A stretch of DNA of 64,000 nt from Thiomicrorhabdus aquaedulcis (GCF_004001325.1 NZ_AP018722.1:434001-498000); one strand, 5' to 3'. Numbered from the stretch's first letter, positions 1 through 9,823 are shown. Translations and numbers: made by a program. Notes: generated by a model from the sequence alone, not told the origin.

Positions 1-2
1 TG

Positions 3-164
3 CACGCCATTGAGGTGATGATTCGGCAAGATCGTTCATTGTTTGAAATGTCGGCTGCTTTTATGGCCGCTTACGCCAATGGCGTGTCGCCCAACTTAGC
101 AGTTGAGATTGGTCGTCAGCGTATTCCACCCGAGTTTGAAGTGCCGCGCGAGGAGTCGGTTTAA
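3..164 (+). CDS. motA: MotA C-terminus (partial)
   Basis: This open frame runs in from the left edge and stops at 162-164, one base before the motB start. The visible 53 residues (ending IPPEFEVPREESV) include AYANGVSPNLAVEIGRQ, which resembles the cytoplasmic C-terminal tail of MotA-type stator proteins. MotA is the inner-membrane proton/sodium channel partner of MotB in the flagellar motor. The tight spacing with motB indicates one operon. The membrane segments lie outside the window, so the call rests on the tail and the neighbour. Confidence 0.8.
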   Translation, partial: HAIEVMIRQDRSLFEMSAAFMAAYANGVSPNLAVEIGRQRIPPEFEVPREESV

Positions 165-165
165 C

Positions 166-921
166 ATGTCACGGCGCGGCGGCGGGCACGACGAAGGCGG
201 TGCGCACGGCGGCTCATGGAAAATTGCGCTGGCCGATTTAATGACCGTCTTGATGGTGTTTTTTTTGGTGATGTGGCTCATGGCGGTGGTTGACCCCAAA
301 GAGCGCGAAGCCTTTGTAAACAGTTTGGCCGGCAAACCGCCCATAGGAGCCGAAATTCAAGACGACAAATTATTGCCACCGCAAACCGAAATTGTTCAGC
401 TTGATTTAAAACCGCCCGCGTCTGCTAAAGAGATTGAAGAGGCGTTTAAAGGCACTAATCCCAAAGACATTGATATTGAAGACGGCGTTGACTTTACCAA
501 GATTACCTTGCGCTCGGACAGCTTTTTTGAAAGTGGCCGTGCCACCATCAGCGATAAAACCCGTGAACAATTAGAGACTTTGGGCGAAACCCTAAGCGGT
601 CGTGGACAGGTCATGATTATTACCGGTTTTACCGACAATTTGCCCATTAGCAACTTTCAGTTTCCATCTAACTGGGAACTTTCGGCCGCGCGTGCGGCTA
701 TGGTGGCACGAGTGTTTGTCGATTTGGGAGTGGATAAAAACCTGATTGCCATTCAGGGCAAAGCCGACAACGAAGAGGTCGCACCCAATGAAACCGCCTA
801 CGGCCGGTCTTTAAACCGTCGGGTGGTGATTGAAATTGATAAACGCACGCCTTCAGCCAATGCTCAAAAAGCGACAATAAATCTTAACCCTTCTTTGACC
901 AGGCCTGGTCAAACACAATAA
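166..921 (+). CDS. motB: Flagellar motor stator protein MotB
   Basis: 251 residues. The start at 166 is chosen because motA ends at 164 and the protein then begins MSRRGGGHDEGG, as usual for MotB; a longer frame from 103 would overlap motA. One transmembrane helix covers about residues 20-38, with Asp24 (ALADLMT) matching the ion-binding Asp of the stator channel. The C-terminal half is an OmpA-like peptidoglycan-binding domain (TGFTDNLP, NWELSAARA, NRRVVIEI). It couples ion flow to torque and anchors the stator to the wall. Its last residues (LTRPGQTQ) are encoded by a copy of the dispersed palindrome, so the C-terminal tail appears to be built from that repeat. Confidence 0.95.
   Translation: MSRRGGGHDEGGAHGGSWKIALADLMTVLMVFFLVMWLMAVVDPKEREAFVNSLAGKPPIGAEIQDDKLLPPQTEIVQLDLKPPASAKEIEEAFKGTNPKDIDIEDGVDFTKITLRSDSFFESGRATISDKTREQLETLGETLSGRGQVMIITGFTDNLPISNFQFPSNWELSAARAAMVARVFVDLGVDKNLIAIQGKADNEEVAPNETAYGRSLNRRVVIEIDKRTPSANAQKATINLNPSLTRPGQTQ
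894..913. repeat. Dispersed palindrome copy, 20-nt perfect
   Basis: Perfect 20-nt palindrome centred at 903/904, inside the last codons of motB (read as TRPGQ). It could also form a hairpin just before the stop. Confidence 0.9.
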
Positions 922-960
922 CTCTAGTTTTTACACACGACCTTTTACACGCTAAACAGC

Positions 961-1722
961 TTAAGAACACACGCCGCATGCGGGGTCGGGTTTTAGGTTT
1001 AGGGTGCGAATGTGCAGGGTGTAGGCGTCTATTATCATAAGTTTGCCGTGCAACGTCGGCAAGTTGAGCAGGGCTTTAACCGCTTCGATGGCTTGCATAC
1101 TGCCCACCATGCCCACAACGGGCGACAATACACCGCTTTGTGAACAGCTCAGTTCGCCATTACTTGCCTCACTGTACAAACACTGGTAGCAAGGGCCGTT
1201 TGCTTGTCTAAAATCGTAGGTGCTTAATTGACCTTCCCACCGAATCGCCGCACCCGACACCAAAGGTACTTTGGCGGCAAAGCACGCGCGGTTAAGCGCA
1301 AAACGGGCGGCAAAATTGTCGGTGCAATCCAGCACCACATCGGCCTGTTTTACCAAATCGAGCACCTGCGCTTCGGTTAAGGTTTGGGCGACGGTGTCTA
1401 TGGTGATATGGTGATTAAGTTGAGTTAAATTGGCTTTGGCCGAATCGACTTTGGCCTGACCAATATTGGCTTCACGGTGCACAATTTGGCGTTGTAAATT
1501 GGAGTCGTCTACCACGTCAAAATCGACCAGGGTTAAATGACCTACGCCGGCGGCGGCTAAATACAGCGCCACGGGCGAGCCTAAGCCGCCTAAGCCAAAA
1601 ATGACCGCGTGCGATTGCGCTAGGGTAAGTTGGCCGGCGTAGTCGATTTGGGGCAGTAAAATTTGCCGACTGTAACGCGACAGTTCGGCGTCGTTGAGTT
1701 CGGTTTTTGTGTGATCGGTCAT
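961..1722 (-). CDS. moeB: MoeB/ThiF-family adenylyltransferase
   Basis: 253 residues. The ATG at 1722 is chosen over an upstream GTG because GGAG lies 8 nt before it. The protein is an E1-like enzyme that adenylates the C-terminal glycine of a small sulfur carrier (MoaD or ThiS). Visible: SRYSRQILLP near residue 16, ATP-binding GLGGLGSP at 43-50, DxxDN-like DCTDNF, and a zinc pair of CxxC motifs (CYQC in the second half and C249/C252 at the end). No rhodanese domain is present, so this is the short bacterial form. It is last in the minus-strand run hemA-prfA-prmC-moeB. MoeB and ThiF cannot be separated from sequence alone. Confidence 0.88.
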   Translation of the reverse strand: MTDHTKTELNDAELSRYSRQILLPQIDYAGQLTLAQSHAVIFGLGGLGSPVALYLAAAGVGHLTLVDFDVVDDSNLQRQIVHREANIGQAKVDSAKANLTQLNHHITIDTVAQTLTEAQVLDLVKQADVVLDCTDNFAARFALNRACFAAKVPLVSGAAIRWEGQLSTYDFRQANGPCYQCLYSEASNGELSCSQSGVLSPVVGMVGSMQAIEAVKALLNLPTLHGKLMIIDAYTLHIRTLNLKPDPACGVCS

Positions 1723-1743
1723 GTAAAACACTCCAAATGTAAA

Positions 1744-1775
1744 GCGGTCTTTGACCAGGCCTGGTCAAAGACCGC
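1744..1775. repeat. Dispersed palindrome copy, 32-nt perfect
   Basis: Longest perfect form in the window: arms of 16 nt meeting at 1759/1760 around the AGGCCT core, in the 60-bp prmC-moeB gap. It can fold into a 16-bp hairpin in RNA, but no T-run follows on either side, so terminator function is unclear. Confidence 0.95.
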
Positions 1776-1782
1776 AGTGAAT

Positions 1783-2688
1783 TTAACTGGGTTTTAACGC
1801 TGCGGTAATGCGCGGTTGTTGACCCAAGTCGTGGTAAAGCGTCACCGCCGCATAACCGCGTGCGTGCAGTAACGCCGCCACCGCATCGGCTTGGTTGTAT
1901 CCGTGTTCTATTAGCAGATGGCCTTGCGGTTTTAAATGCGACCAGGCCTGGTTAATAATAATTTTAATGTCGTCTAAACCGTCTTGCCCTGCCACCAAGG
2001 CTCTTAATGGCTCAAAGCGCACGTCGCCTTGGGTTAAATGCGCATCATCCGCTTCAATGTAAGGCGGGTTAGAAACGATGCAATCAAATTGCCGCAAGGC
2101 CAACTCTGGTAACGCAGCGCTACTAAACGCACTCAACCAATTGCTGTGTAAAAATTGTACCGGCAGTTGGTGTGTGGCGGCGTTGTGTTGCGCCACGGCC
2201 AGTGCAGCATGACTCATGTCAACCGCAAACACCCGGGCGTTTGGGTAGAGGGTTTGCAATGCCAGCGCCAACGCGCCCGTGCCACAACCTAGGTCTAAAA
2301 ATGTCAGGTCGGCGGTGTTAATGTGCTTGGGTGGCATACGCTCAAGCACGGCTTCTATTAAGGTTTCGCTGTCGGGACGCGGAATTAACGTGTCGGCGGT
2401 GACCTTAAGGGTTAACCCCCAAAATTCGCGCTCACCCGTTAAATGGGCAATGGGGTGACCCAGCACACGTTGCGAGAAGAGTTGGTTAAAATACTCAATT
2501 TGTTGTGGCAACAGCGGTTGGTCTGACCAGGTGATTAAGTGGGTGCGCGACACCTGCAAAACGTGTGCCAGCAGCAGGTGCGCGTCGAGTTTAGGTGAGT
2601 CGGTTTGGCCGGCCAAAATCAGGGTTGAGCAGGCATGGTCAAGCAGGCTTTGTAGGGTGGTGACCGTGTTTGCAGGGTGTGCGTTCAT
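1783..2688 (-). CDS. prmC: Release factor glutamine N5-methyltransferase PrmC
   Basis: 301 residues, the usual length. It methylates the glutamine of the GGQ motif in release factors, using SAM. Visible: an N-terminal helical domain (1-85), PRPDSE at 103-108, the SAM motif LDLGCGTG at 131-138 and catalytic NPPY at 207-210. It follows prfA by 62 bp on the same strand, the classic substrate-enzyme pairing. A palindrome copy at 1941-1952 is read in frame as NQAW, and a degenerate copy is seen near 2626-2643. Confidence 0.96.
   Translation of the reverse strand: MNAHPANTVTTLQSLLDHACSTLILAGQTDSPKLDAHLLLAHVLQVSRTHLITWSDQPLLPQQIEYFNQLFSQRVLGHPIAHLTGEREFWGLTLKVTADTLIPRPDSETLIEAVLERMPPKHINTADLTFLDLGCGTGALALALQTLYPNARVFAVDMSHAALAVAQHNAATHQLPVQFLHSNWLSAFSSAALPELALRQFDCIVSNPPYIEADDAHLTQGDVRFEPLRALVAGQDGLDDIKIIINQAWSHLKPQGHLLIEHGYNQADAVAALLHARGYAAVTLYHDLGQQPRITAALKPS
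1941..1952. repeat. Dispersed palindrome copy (12 nt, in prmC)
   Basis: ACCAGGCCTGGT inside prmC, read as QAW. Confidence 0.85.
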
Positions 2689-2750
2689 GCGTTGTTTGAC
2701 CGTTTTTACTCTGGTTAGTTTTGTTGGCTTGGTTGACTTTATTAGCTTGG

Positions 2751-3842
2751 TTAGTTTTCGGATTGCGCCAAGGTGGCCAATTGCTCGGCTTGGTACTCTT
2801 GGTTGAGCGGGTTAATCACTTGGTCGAGTCCGCCGTTCATAATCTCGTCAATTTTGTACAACGTTAAGTTAATACGGTGGTCGGTAATGCGGCCTTGCGG
2901 GTAGTTGTAGGTGCGAATGCGTTCAGAGCGGTCGCCACTGCCCACCAAACTTTTACGCTCTTTGGCGATTTCGTTTTGATGCGCTTGTTGTTTGGCGTCG
3001 TTAATGCGCGCGGCCAACAACATCATGGCGCGTGCGCGGTTTTTGTGTTGCGAGCGTTCGTCTTGGCACTCCACCACCGTGCCGGTGGGCAAGTGGGTAA
3101 TGCGAATGGCCGAATCGGTTTTGTTAACGTGCTGACCACCCGCACCCGAAGCGCGAAAGGTATCGACTTTTAAATCCGCCGGGTTTAGGTCAATTTTTTC
3201 AACGTCCGGTGGTTCGGCCATAATCACCACGGTGGCCGCCGAGGTATGAACGCGCCCTTGGGTTTCGGTGGCGGGTACGCGTTGCACGCGGTGTGCACCC
3301 GATTCAAACTTTAAGCGCGAATACGCGCCTTCGCCAATAATGCGGGCAATAATTTCTTTGTAGCCACCGTGTTCGCCGTCGCTGGTGTTGATGACCTCAA
3401 CCTGCCAGCGCATTTTTTCGGCAAAGCGGCTGTACATTTTAAACAGGTCGCCTGCAAAAATCGCCGCTTCGTCGCCACCGGTGCCGGCGCGCACTTCTAA
3501 AAAGATGTTGGCTTGGTCGTTGGGGTCGGTGGGCAGCAGCATGGTTTGCAACTCGGTTTCGAGTTTGGTTAACTGTTTTTCAATGCTGGGGAGTTCTTCT
3601 TGCGCCATCTCTTTTAAATCGCGGTCGCCCGAGGCAATCATCTCTTTGGCTTCGGTTAAATCGGCTTCGGCCGCCACAAAGGCGTTAAAGCTGGCGACCA
3701 CCGGCGACAATTGCGCGTGTTCTTTTGACAGTGCGGTAAACTTTTTTTGGTCGTGCGTGGCGTCGGGTTGCGAAATTAACGCGCCCACTTCGTCAAGGCG
3801 TTCGACCAGATGTTCTAGTTTGGAGCGAATGGAGTTTTTCAC
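2751..3842 (-). CDS. prfA: Peptide chain release factor 1
   Basis: 363 residues, full length for RF1. It recognises UAA/UAG stop codons and triggers peptide release on the ribosome. Visible: a coiled N-terminal domain, the anticodon-like tripeptide PAT at 190-192 (RVPATETQG), which marks RF1 rather than RF2, and the GGQ motif at 235-237 ([14 protein letters not shown]). The start is [10 protein letters not shown]. It lies between hemA and prmC, as in many gammaproteobacteria. Confidence 0.98.
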   Translation of the reverse strand: MKNSIRSKLEHLVERLDEVGALISQPDATHDQKKFTALSKEHAQLSPVVASFNAFVAAEADLTEAKEMIASGDRDLKEMAQEELPSIEKQLTKLETELQTMLLPTDPNDQANIFLEVRAGTGGDEAAIFAGDLFKMYSRFAEKMRWQVEVINTSDGEHGGYKEIIARIIGEGAYSRLKFESGAHRVQRVPATETQGRVHTSAATVVIMAEPPDVEKIDLNPADLKVDTFRASGAGGQHVNKTDSAIRITHLPTGTVVECQDERSQHKNRARAMMLLAARINDAKQQAHQNEIAKERKSLVGSGDRSERIRTYNYPQGRITDHRINLTLYKIDEIMNGGLDQVINPLNQEYQAEQLATLAQSEN

Positions 3843-3906
3843 TGGGTTCTCAATTTAATAAAATTTTTTATGAACAATTTGCGGTGTTTAAGTGGGGATA
3901 AAAACA

Positions 3907-3924
3907 TTGACCAGGCCTGGTCAA
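3907..3924. repeat. Dispersed palindrome copy, 18-nt perfect
   Basis: TTGACCAGGCCTGGTCAA in the hemA-prfA gap (hemA ends at 3958, prfA starts at 3842). Confidence 0.95.
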
Positions 3925-3957
3925 GTTGTTTTAGCGTTTGTTTTTGAGTTTTGTTCG

Positions 3958-5219
3958 CTAATGCGTTGGGTATATTAAAAGTTTTTGAGCCGATTCGATG
4001 AGCGGCGTGTTGCCTTCTAGCCCGGCTTTGTGCAGGGTGGCGGTGGGTGTGTGAATCAGCTTATTGGTAAGCTGGTTGGCCAGGCGTTTAATAATGTCTT
4101 CGGGGTTGCCACCTAGCTCTAAGTGATGCAATGCTTGTTTAAGCAAGTCGTCTTTGATGTCACACGATTGTTGTCTAAAGTGCTGAATAAGAGGGTTAAC
4201 GTGTGAGATGGCGTGCAATTGCCCCATGAAATTAGCCGCTTGCACTTCAATGATTTCTTCGGCGGCCAAGGCGGCGGTTTGGCGTGATTGTTTGTTGGTC
4301 TGAATAATCGCTTGCAAATCGTCCACGGTGTATAAATAGACGTTTTCAAGCTCGCCCACACTCGCTTCGATGTCGCGTGGCACAGCAATATCAACCATAA
4401 AAATAGGGCGGTTTTTGCGTTTTTTTAACGCAGGCACAACGTGCGATTTTTTTAAAATGGCTTGTGGGCTGCCCGTTGAGCCAATCACAATGTCGGCTTC
4501 GTGGAGGTGGTGCTCAATTTCGTGCAGTTCGATGGCATAGCCGCCAACGGTTTCGGCCAGTTTGTGAGCGCGCTCTAAGGTGCGGTTGGCAATAATAATT
4601 TTGCCAATGTGACTCTCTTTTAAATGACGTGCCACCAGCTCAATGGTTTCGCCGGCGCCCAGTAACAGCGCCGTTTGTTGCGATAAATCGCCAAAAAATT
4701 GCTTAGACAGCGTAACCGCCGAAAACGCCACCGACACCGGGCTTGAGCCAATGGCGGTATCGGTTCGTACTTGCTTTACCGTTTTAAAAATGTGTTGAAA
4801 TAGATTTTCGAGCGTTTGATGAATGCTGTCGGCTTTGTGCGCGGCGTTGTAGGCTTCTTTTATTTGACCAAATATTTGCGGTTCACCCAACACCAGCGAA
4901 TTAAGCCCGCTGGCAACGCGCATAATGTGTTTTACCGCCGCTAAATCTTGATGAATATACAAGTAGGGGGTGACACTGTTGGGGCTTAGGTAAAAAATTG
5001 ATGCAGCCAGGCCACCATGTCGTCGGGTTGGTGGTCGTTTTTTAATCGGCAGTAAATTTCTGTTCGGTTGCAAGTGGATAAAATGATACACTCTGAAATC
5101 AAAGACTTTTCTTTAAGCTCAAGCGCCGCACGCAGCGCGGTTTCGGGCGAAAACGAGATGGTTTCGCGGACGTCAATCGGCGCTGTTTCATGGTTAACCC
5201 CTAGGGTATATAGTTTCAT
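3958..5219 (-). CDS. hemA: Glutamyl-tRNA reductase HemA (frameshifted in this sequence)
   Basis: HemA reduces glutamyl-tRNA to glutamate-1-semialdehyde, the first committed step of C5 tetrapyrrole synthesis. The N-terminal part starts at 5219 (MKLYTLGVNHETAPIDVRE) and carries the catalytic Cys50 in STCNRTE. It stops just after AWLHQFFT. The rest continues in another frame (SPNSVTPYLYIHQD, SGLNSLVLGEPQIFGQ, NADPH domain, C-terminal dimerisation helix). Adding one base to the six-A run at 4992-4997 (plus strand) restores a 420-residue protein of normal length. Loss of this gene should be severe for a C5-pathway organism, so an undercalled homopolymer is the likeliest explanation. Transcription is divergent from the TPR gene. 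Confidence 0.92.
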
Positions 5220-5486
5220 AGTGCGATAACAGCAACCTAATGTTAACAAACTGTGTGTAATAACAGCGTTAAAAACCAACGTAAACAGAGTGTAATCTGC
5301 AGCCAAAGAGGCATAATTCTGCTAAATTATCACACTAATTGCAAGTTTTATCCCAATACGCCTCTTGAGGTAGTAAGGTTAAGGGGTTGGCTAGGGGTGT
5401 TGGCGAGAAAAAATATCACACAATTCGCCTATAATCTCTCGGTACAGTTAGGCAAACGCAAGGGTTAATACAAAAGAGGCATTGTT

Positions 5487-5566
5487 GAGACCTTTGCACG
5501 AGTCAAGGTACGGTAAAAAATATCTCGTTTTTTCATCGCACCTCACACTCCACTCGCAAAGGTTTT
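5487..5566. mobile_element. Short internally deleted MITE (80 bp)
   Basis: The ends GAGACCTTTGCACGAGT and a degenerate inverted partner (CACTCGCAAAGG) match the two ends of the 159-bp elements at 35117 and 56888, but the middle is missing. No clear target duplication is seen. It lies in the divergent hemA/TPR-gene gap (5220-5700). Confidence 0.75.
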
Positions 5567-5636
5567 AATTGTTTATGAGTAATTGTTTATGAGTAATTGT
5601 TTATGAGTAATTGTTTATGAGTGATTGTTTATGAGT
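5567..5636. repeat. Five 14-bp tandem repeats
   Basis: AATTGTTTATGAGT is repeated head to tail at 5567, 5581, 5595 and 5609, with a fifth copy at 5623 differing in its first base. The array ends 64 bp before the TPR lipoprotein gene, so copy-number change could alter its promoter spacing. Confidence 0.95.
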
Positions 5637-5654
5637 TTTACCAGGCCTGGTCAA
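5637..5654. repeat. Dispersed palindrome copy (one mismatched pair)
   Basis: TTTACCAGGCCTGGTCAA, immediately after the 14-bp array, upstream of the TPR gene. Confidence 0.88.
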
Positions 5655-5700
5655 AGGGTTTTAATATCTTCCATCGCACTACACGTTTAAAGGATAAGCT

Positions 5701-7727
5701 GTGTTGTTATTAGGGTACAAACAAGGCTACACACCGAAGTATACAAAAAGTCTTAAGTCGGTCAGTATTCCGCGCAAAATTTCGGTTAAGCCGCTCGCAC
5801 GATTTAAAGGCGTTGGTGCTTTAGCGTTGACGTTTACATTGGCCACATCGCTTACCGCAATTACCAGCCTTACAGGGTGCTCTAACCTTGCATCGCAAGA
5901 AAAATCGGCCATAGAGGTGACTCCGGCGAAGATGCCTGAGCCGGTTTTTTCTAAACCCTTACAACCCACAGCGCCTGCGGCTCAAATGAGCGCGCAAACC
6001 ATGTTTAAGGTGATGGCAGCCGAGATGTTAGTGCAAAAAGGTGCGCTGAGTCAGGCGTACCAAATTATGTTTGAGCTGGCTCAAGAAAATCAAGACGCTC
6101 AACTAGCGCAGCGGGCTTTTCAGTTGTCGCTGCAAACTTTTAACGCTCAAAGTATCGAACAATCTACCCAGCTTTGGCGTGAGTTAGCACCGCAAGAAGC
6201 ACTGGTGTGGCGGGCGTCTTTTTTAATTGCCTTGCGGTATGAAAACCTGCCGTTGGCCATTGAACAATGGCAACGTTACCATTCGTTGTCGACAGATGGG
6301 TTAGCGCAAGATTTAATTGGTTCGGCCCAACGAGTCGCCGCATCGACACCCGCCAAAACCGGGTTAGCATTTTTTGCGAACTTGGCGACTGAATACCCGA
6401 GTGAGTGGTCGGCCTATTACGCATTGGGAACAGTAGCAAGTGCTTACAACGAGGTGGCTCACGCCATTGGATCGTTAGAAAAAGCACGTGAATTAATATC
6501 TTTATCGTTGGCTCAGCAACCCAAAGAATTTACGGTGGTTGATGACAAAGAGGCTAACGATAAAACAGCCGAGGCCAATGACGTTGAGCCAAAAGAACTA
6601 ACGGGCGCTGAAGCAACCGAGTTTAATCAAAGTAGCCAAGTTAAAGAGCTTAAAGAAGCCAATGATTCGGTAAATCAATTGCTTGCCAAACTGTATTTGC
6701 AACTGCCTTCTGCACAAACCGGTTTAGATGCGTTAGCCACCGCGGTTCACGACAATCCACACGATTGGTTATTGCAAGAACGCTATGCACGGTTAGAAGT
6801 TAAGGCAGAGCGCTTTGAATCGGCCGAGAAGCGTTATCAAAGCATATTAGAAACCAATCCCGATGCGGTCACTTCACGCTTATCTTTGGCACTGCTTTAC
6901 ATGGAACGTAAAGCGTATAAAGAAGCCGAGCTGCATTTACAAATAGTGTCACAAACCGACAGTTATCAAATGGTTGGTGCTTATTATTTGGGGGTGTTGT
7001 ACCAAGCGCAAAAACAGTTTGATGCCGCGTTAGCTGCATTTAAACAAGTAGATACCTCAAATTATTACGTGGACGCGCAGTTGCACATTGCTGAGATTTA
7101 TTTTGCACAGCAAGGCGTTGAAAAAGCCTTAACCGTTCTTGAGCAAATTGTTGCAGATGCGCCGCAGGATCAAATAAAAGTGTTGCGTGCAAAAGCAATT
7201 TTTCATACTTATGTAAAAAAATATCGCGAGGCCATCGATTTTTACCAAGCGGTGTTAGCAATAGAACCCAATCATGTCGACGTATTGTTGGCGCAAGCTG
7301 TGTTGTTTTATAACGATAAAAAGTTTAATGAGTACGAGGCTAATTTATCTCAAGTCATTGCACTGCGCCCTAATAATGTCGAGGCCTTAAACGCTTTAGG
7401 ATACTTTTACGCCGAACAAAACATCAAACTTGATGAGGCTGAAGGCTTGTTAAGTCAGGCGCTAAAGTTAGCCCCTGACAATTATTACGTGCTAGACAGC
7501 ATGGGTTGGTTGTACTACCAGCAAAAAATTACACCCATGCGGTTTTGTTTTTACAAAAAGCCCTAGAAGTGCAAGTGGATGAGGAAGTCTTGATGCATTT
7601 GATTAAGGCTCTGTGGCGTGATAATCAGCCCGCTAACGCCAAAGCAGTATGGGAAAAACATCATAAACAGTTTTTAAATAATCTTCAGCTTCAAGGTCTT
7701 ATAGAGCAATTACAGCGTGCGCCTTAG
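5701..7727 (+). CDS. TPR-repeat lipoprotein (frameshifted in this sequence)
   Basis: GTG start with AAGGA 7 nt upstream. A long N-terminal leader ends in a hydrophobic stretch and the lipobox LTGC (Cys60), so it is probably an envelope lipoprotein. The body is helical with many tetratricopeptide units (e.g. ALNALGYFYAEQNIKLDEAE, VLLAQAVLFYNDKKFNEYEA), indicating a protein-protein scaffold. An acidic, low-complexity insert sits near residues 278-320. The frame breaks at a six-A run near 7526-7531 (YYQQK then NYTHAVLFLQKALE in the other frame). One more A gives 675 residues. In related genomes a gene of this kind precedes lolB-ispE, but neither is present here before tRNA-Gln. The exact function is not known. 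Confidence 0.85.
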
Positions 7728-7789
7728 CGCGTTTCATTTTGTTGAAGGGCGTAAAATTCAAATAATTTAAATAAAGTGCCAATTTTTAC

Positions 7790-7817
7790 TTGAACTTAAA
7801 ATAAATAAATGGATAAT
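7790..7817 (+). promoter_or_regulatory. Promoter for tRNA-Gln (and probably prs)
   Basis: TTGAAC at 7790-7795 and GATAAT at 7812-7817 with 16-nt spacing, about 34 nt before the mature tRNA. Confidence 0.6.
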
Positions 7818-7850
7818 ACGCTCCTGTCTTCAACGACACAGATATTATAT

Positions 7851-7925
7851 TGGGCTGTAGCCAAGCGGTAAGGCATCTGGTTTTGATCCAGTGTACCGAA
7901 GGTTCGAATCCTTCCAGCCCAGCCA
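7851..7925 (+). tRNA. tRNA-Gln (anticodon UUG)
   Basis: Acceptor arms TGGGCTG (7851-7857) and CAGCCCA pair fully. The anticodon loop reads TTTTGAT with TTG, the T-arm holds GGTTCGAATCC, and CCA is encoded at 7923-7925. It stands directly upstream of prs, a frequent gammaproteobacterial arrangement. Confidence 0.96.
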
Positions 7926-7995
7926 ATATCCTTCCGAATTCCCCACATCATTTTTATCCTCGAACAGGAGCGCCTTAAATGGCTAGCAAAATGTC

Positions 7996-8934
7996 ATGAT
8001 ATTTGCGGGAAACGCAAACGTCAGTCTTGCAGAAAAGATATCCCAGTATTTAGATATACCACTTGGAAAAGCCGACGTTGGTCGTTTTAGTGATGGCGAA
8101 ATCATGGTAGAGATTAAAGAATCTGTTCGTGGTCAAGATGTCTATGTTTTACAACCTACCTGTACACCAGAACCCGCGGTTAATTTAATGGAAATGCTGG
8201 TGATGATTGATGCACTTAAACGTGCCTCGGCCGCCCGAATTACTGCAGTAGTGCCATATTATGGTTTTGCTCGTCAAGACAGACGCCCGCACTCTGCGCG
8301 CGTGCCTATTACCGCACGCTTAACCGCCGACATGATTACTGTGGCCGGTGCGCATCGTGTGATTACGGTAGATTTGCACTCTGATCAAATTCAAGGCTTT
8401 TTTGACATTCCTGTTGACAATATTTACGGTTCGCCTTTATTGGTCGAAGACATGCAGCGTAATTGTGATTTAGCCAATGTAACGATTGTTTCTCCCGACA
8501 TGGGTGGCGTGGTACGAGCGCGTGCGGTGGCTAAGGCCGTCGATGCCGATATGGCTATTATTGACAAACGTCGTCCTAAAGCCAACGTGGCGCAAGTCAT
8601 GAACATCATTGGCGATATAGAAGGGCGCGATTGCATCATCATCGACGACATGGTTGATACTGCGGGTACGTTATGCAAAGCCGCTTCGGCGTTGATGGAG
8701 CGTGGTGCAAAAAGCGTTTCGGCCTATGTTGTACACGCGGTATTATCAGGCCCAGCGGTTGAAAACATTAGAAACTCGGTATTAAAAGAGTTGGTGGTGA
8801 CAGACAGTATTCCGGCTACGGTAGAGTCGATTGCATGTGAGAAAATTCGTCGAGTTTCCATTGCCAATATTTTAGGTGAAACTATTCGCCGAGTGCATCA
8901 AGAAGAGTCGGTAACTGCGTTAATGCAACATTAA
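7996..8934 (+). CDS. prs: Ribose-phosphate pyrophosphokinase
   Basis: Makes PRPP from ribose 5-phosphate and ATP for nucleotides, His and Trp. The catalytic features [44 protein letters not shown] and the PRPP loop [15 protein letters not shown] are all present. From 7996 the protein has 312 residues. However, the only good Shine-Dalgarno (AGGAG, 8 nt away) serves an ATG at 7979 that reads MASKM and then goes out of frame 17 nt before this start. The real N-terminus is probably MASKM-x-MIFAGN, with a one-base discrepancy around 7991-7996. The PRPP made here is also the donor expected for the UbiA-like enzyme at 63418. Confidence 0.95.
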   Translation: MIFAGNANVSLAEKISQYLDIPLGKADVGRFSDGEIMVEIKESVRGQDVYVLQPTCTPEPAVNLMEMLVMIDALKRASAARITAVVPYYGFARQDRRPHSARVPITARLTADMITVAGAHRVITVDLHSDQIQGFFDIPVDNIYGSPLLVEDMQRNCDLANVTIVSPDMGGVVRARAVAKAVDADMAIIDKRRPKANVAQVMNIIGDIEGRDCIIIDDMVDTAGTLCKAASALMERGAKSVSAYVVHAVLSGPAVENIRNSVLKELVVTDSIPATVESIACEKIRRVSIANILGETIRRVHQEESVTALMQH

Positions 8935-8958
8935 TAACAAGCTGTTAACGCAATACTA

Positions 8959-8985
8959 ACGCCCCTTGTGGGCGTTTTTTGTTTT
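8959..8985 (+). terminator. Rho-independent terminator after prs
   Basis: ACGCCC and GGGCGT pair around CTTGT, followed by TTTTTT. Confidence 0.88.
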
Positions 8986-9223
8986 TACGCCATGATAAAG
9001 AGTTACATAAGCAAATTTAAGTTAATCACGAAGTGCTTGATTGCTTTATGAAAAGCACCAAAAAAGCTGGTAAAGCACTTTGTTTTGAGTATAATCCCCG
9101 CTTTACTCGTGTTTGGTCGCAAAACATGAGATTTATTGATTGATAATTTTATAAAGCCCTTCATATTGAGAGGCACAGCGTGCTAAGAATACGTCTAAAA
9201 TTATCCTTATTTGGAGAAATAAA

Positions 9224-9814
9224 ATGAGCCAAGCTTGGACAGCTGAAATCCGTACAGCAGCAGAAGAAGGGAAAGGTGCGAGCCGCCGCCTTCGTAATAC
9301 AGGTAAAGTACCTGCCATTATTTACGGTGCAAACAAAGACGCGGTATCGGTTACTTTAGACGGTAACTTTATTAAACACGCGCTAGAAAAAGCCGAAGTT
9401 TTTAACACTGTGTTAACTGTAAGCGTTACCGGTGGTGCAGAAGAAATGTGCGTTGTTAAAGACATTCAACGTCATCCAGCAACTGGAATGGTTGCACACA
9501 TTGACTTACAGCGCGCTGGTGCAGACAACAAATTAGTGAAGAAAGTTCCACTTAAATTTGTTGGTAAAGCAGTTGCTCCTGGGGTTAAAAAAGGTGGCTT
9601 GATGTCATTCCTTCAATCTACTGTTGAAGTAACGTGTTTGGCTAAAAACCTACCGTCAGCCATTGAAATTGACGTTTCAAGCCTAGAAGAAGGCGCAAGC
9701 ATGCGTTTGTCTGACTTGGTTCTGCCTGAAGGCGTAAGCATTACAGCCCTTTCGCATGGCAATGCAGACTACGACCAATCGGTTGTTAGTGTTAGCAAGC
9801 CAAAACGTAAGTAA
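9224..9814 (+). CDS. rplY: 50S ribosomal protein L25 (CTC form)
   Basis: 196 residues. Binds 5S rRNA in the large subunit. It has the L25 N-terminal domain (KGASRRLRNTGKVPAIIYG, VKDIQRHPATGMVAHIDL) and the extra C-terminal beta domain typical of the long CTC/TL5 type (from about residue 95, ending LSHGNADYDQSVVSV). The start MSQAWTAEI follows TTTGGAGAAATAAA, a good ribosome site. Order prs-rplY-pth-ychF is conserved in this class. Confidence 0.96.
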   Translation: MSQAWTAEIRTAAEEGKGASRRLRNTGKVPAIIYGANKDAVSVTLDGNFIKHALEKAEVFNTVLTVSVTGGAEEMCVVKDIQRHPATGMVAHIDLQRAGADNKLVKKVPLKFVGKAVAPGVKKGGLMSFLQSTVEVTCLAKNLPSAIEIDVSSLEEGASMRLSDLVLPEGVSITALSHGNADYDQSVVSVSKPKRK

Positions 9815-9823
9815 GATGAATGT

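Noticed and set aside
103-165. Longer motB start at 103
   Set aside because: It would overlap the motA coding end; the ATG at 166 gives a normal MotB N-terminus.
2877-3858. Plus-strand open frames opposite prfA
   Set aside because: Shadows of a conserved gene, without start signals or family features.
4986-5306. Programmed frameshift in hemA
   Set aside because: No slippery heptamer or structure evident, and the same defect type recurs in ten genes, favouring sequence error.
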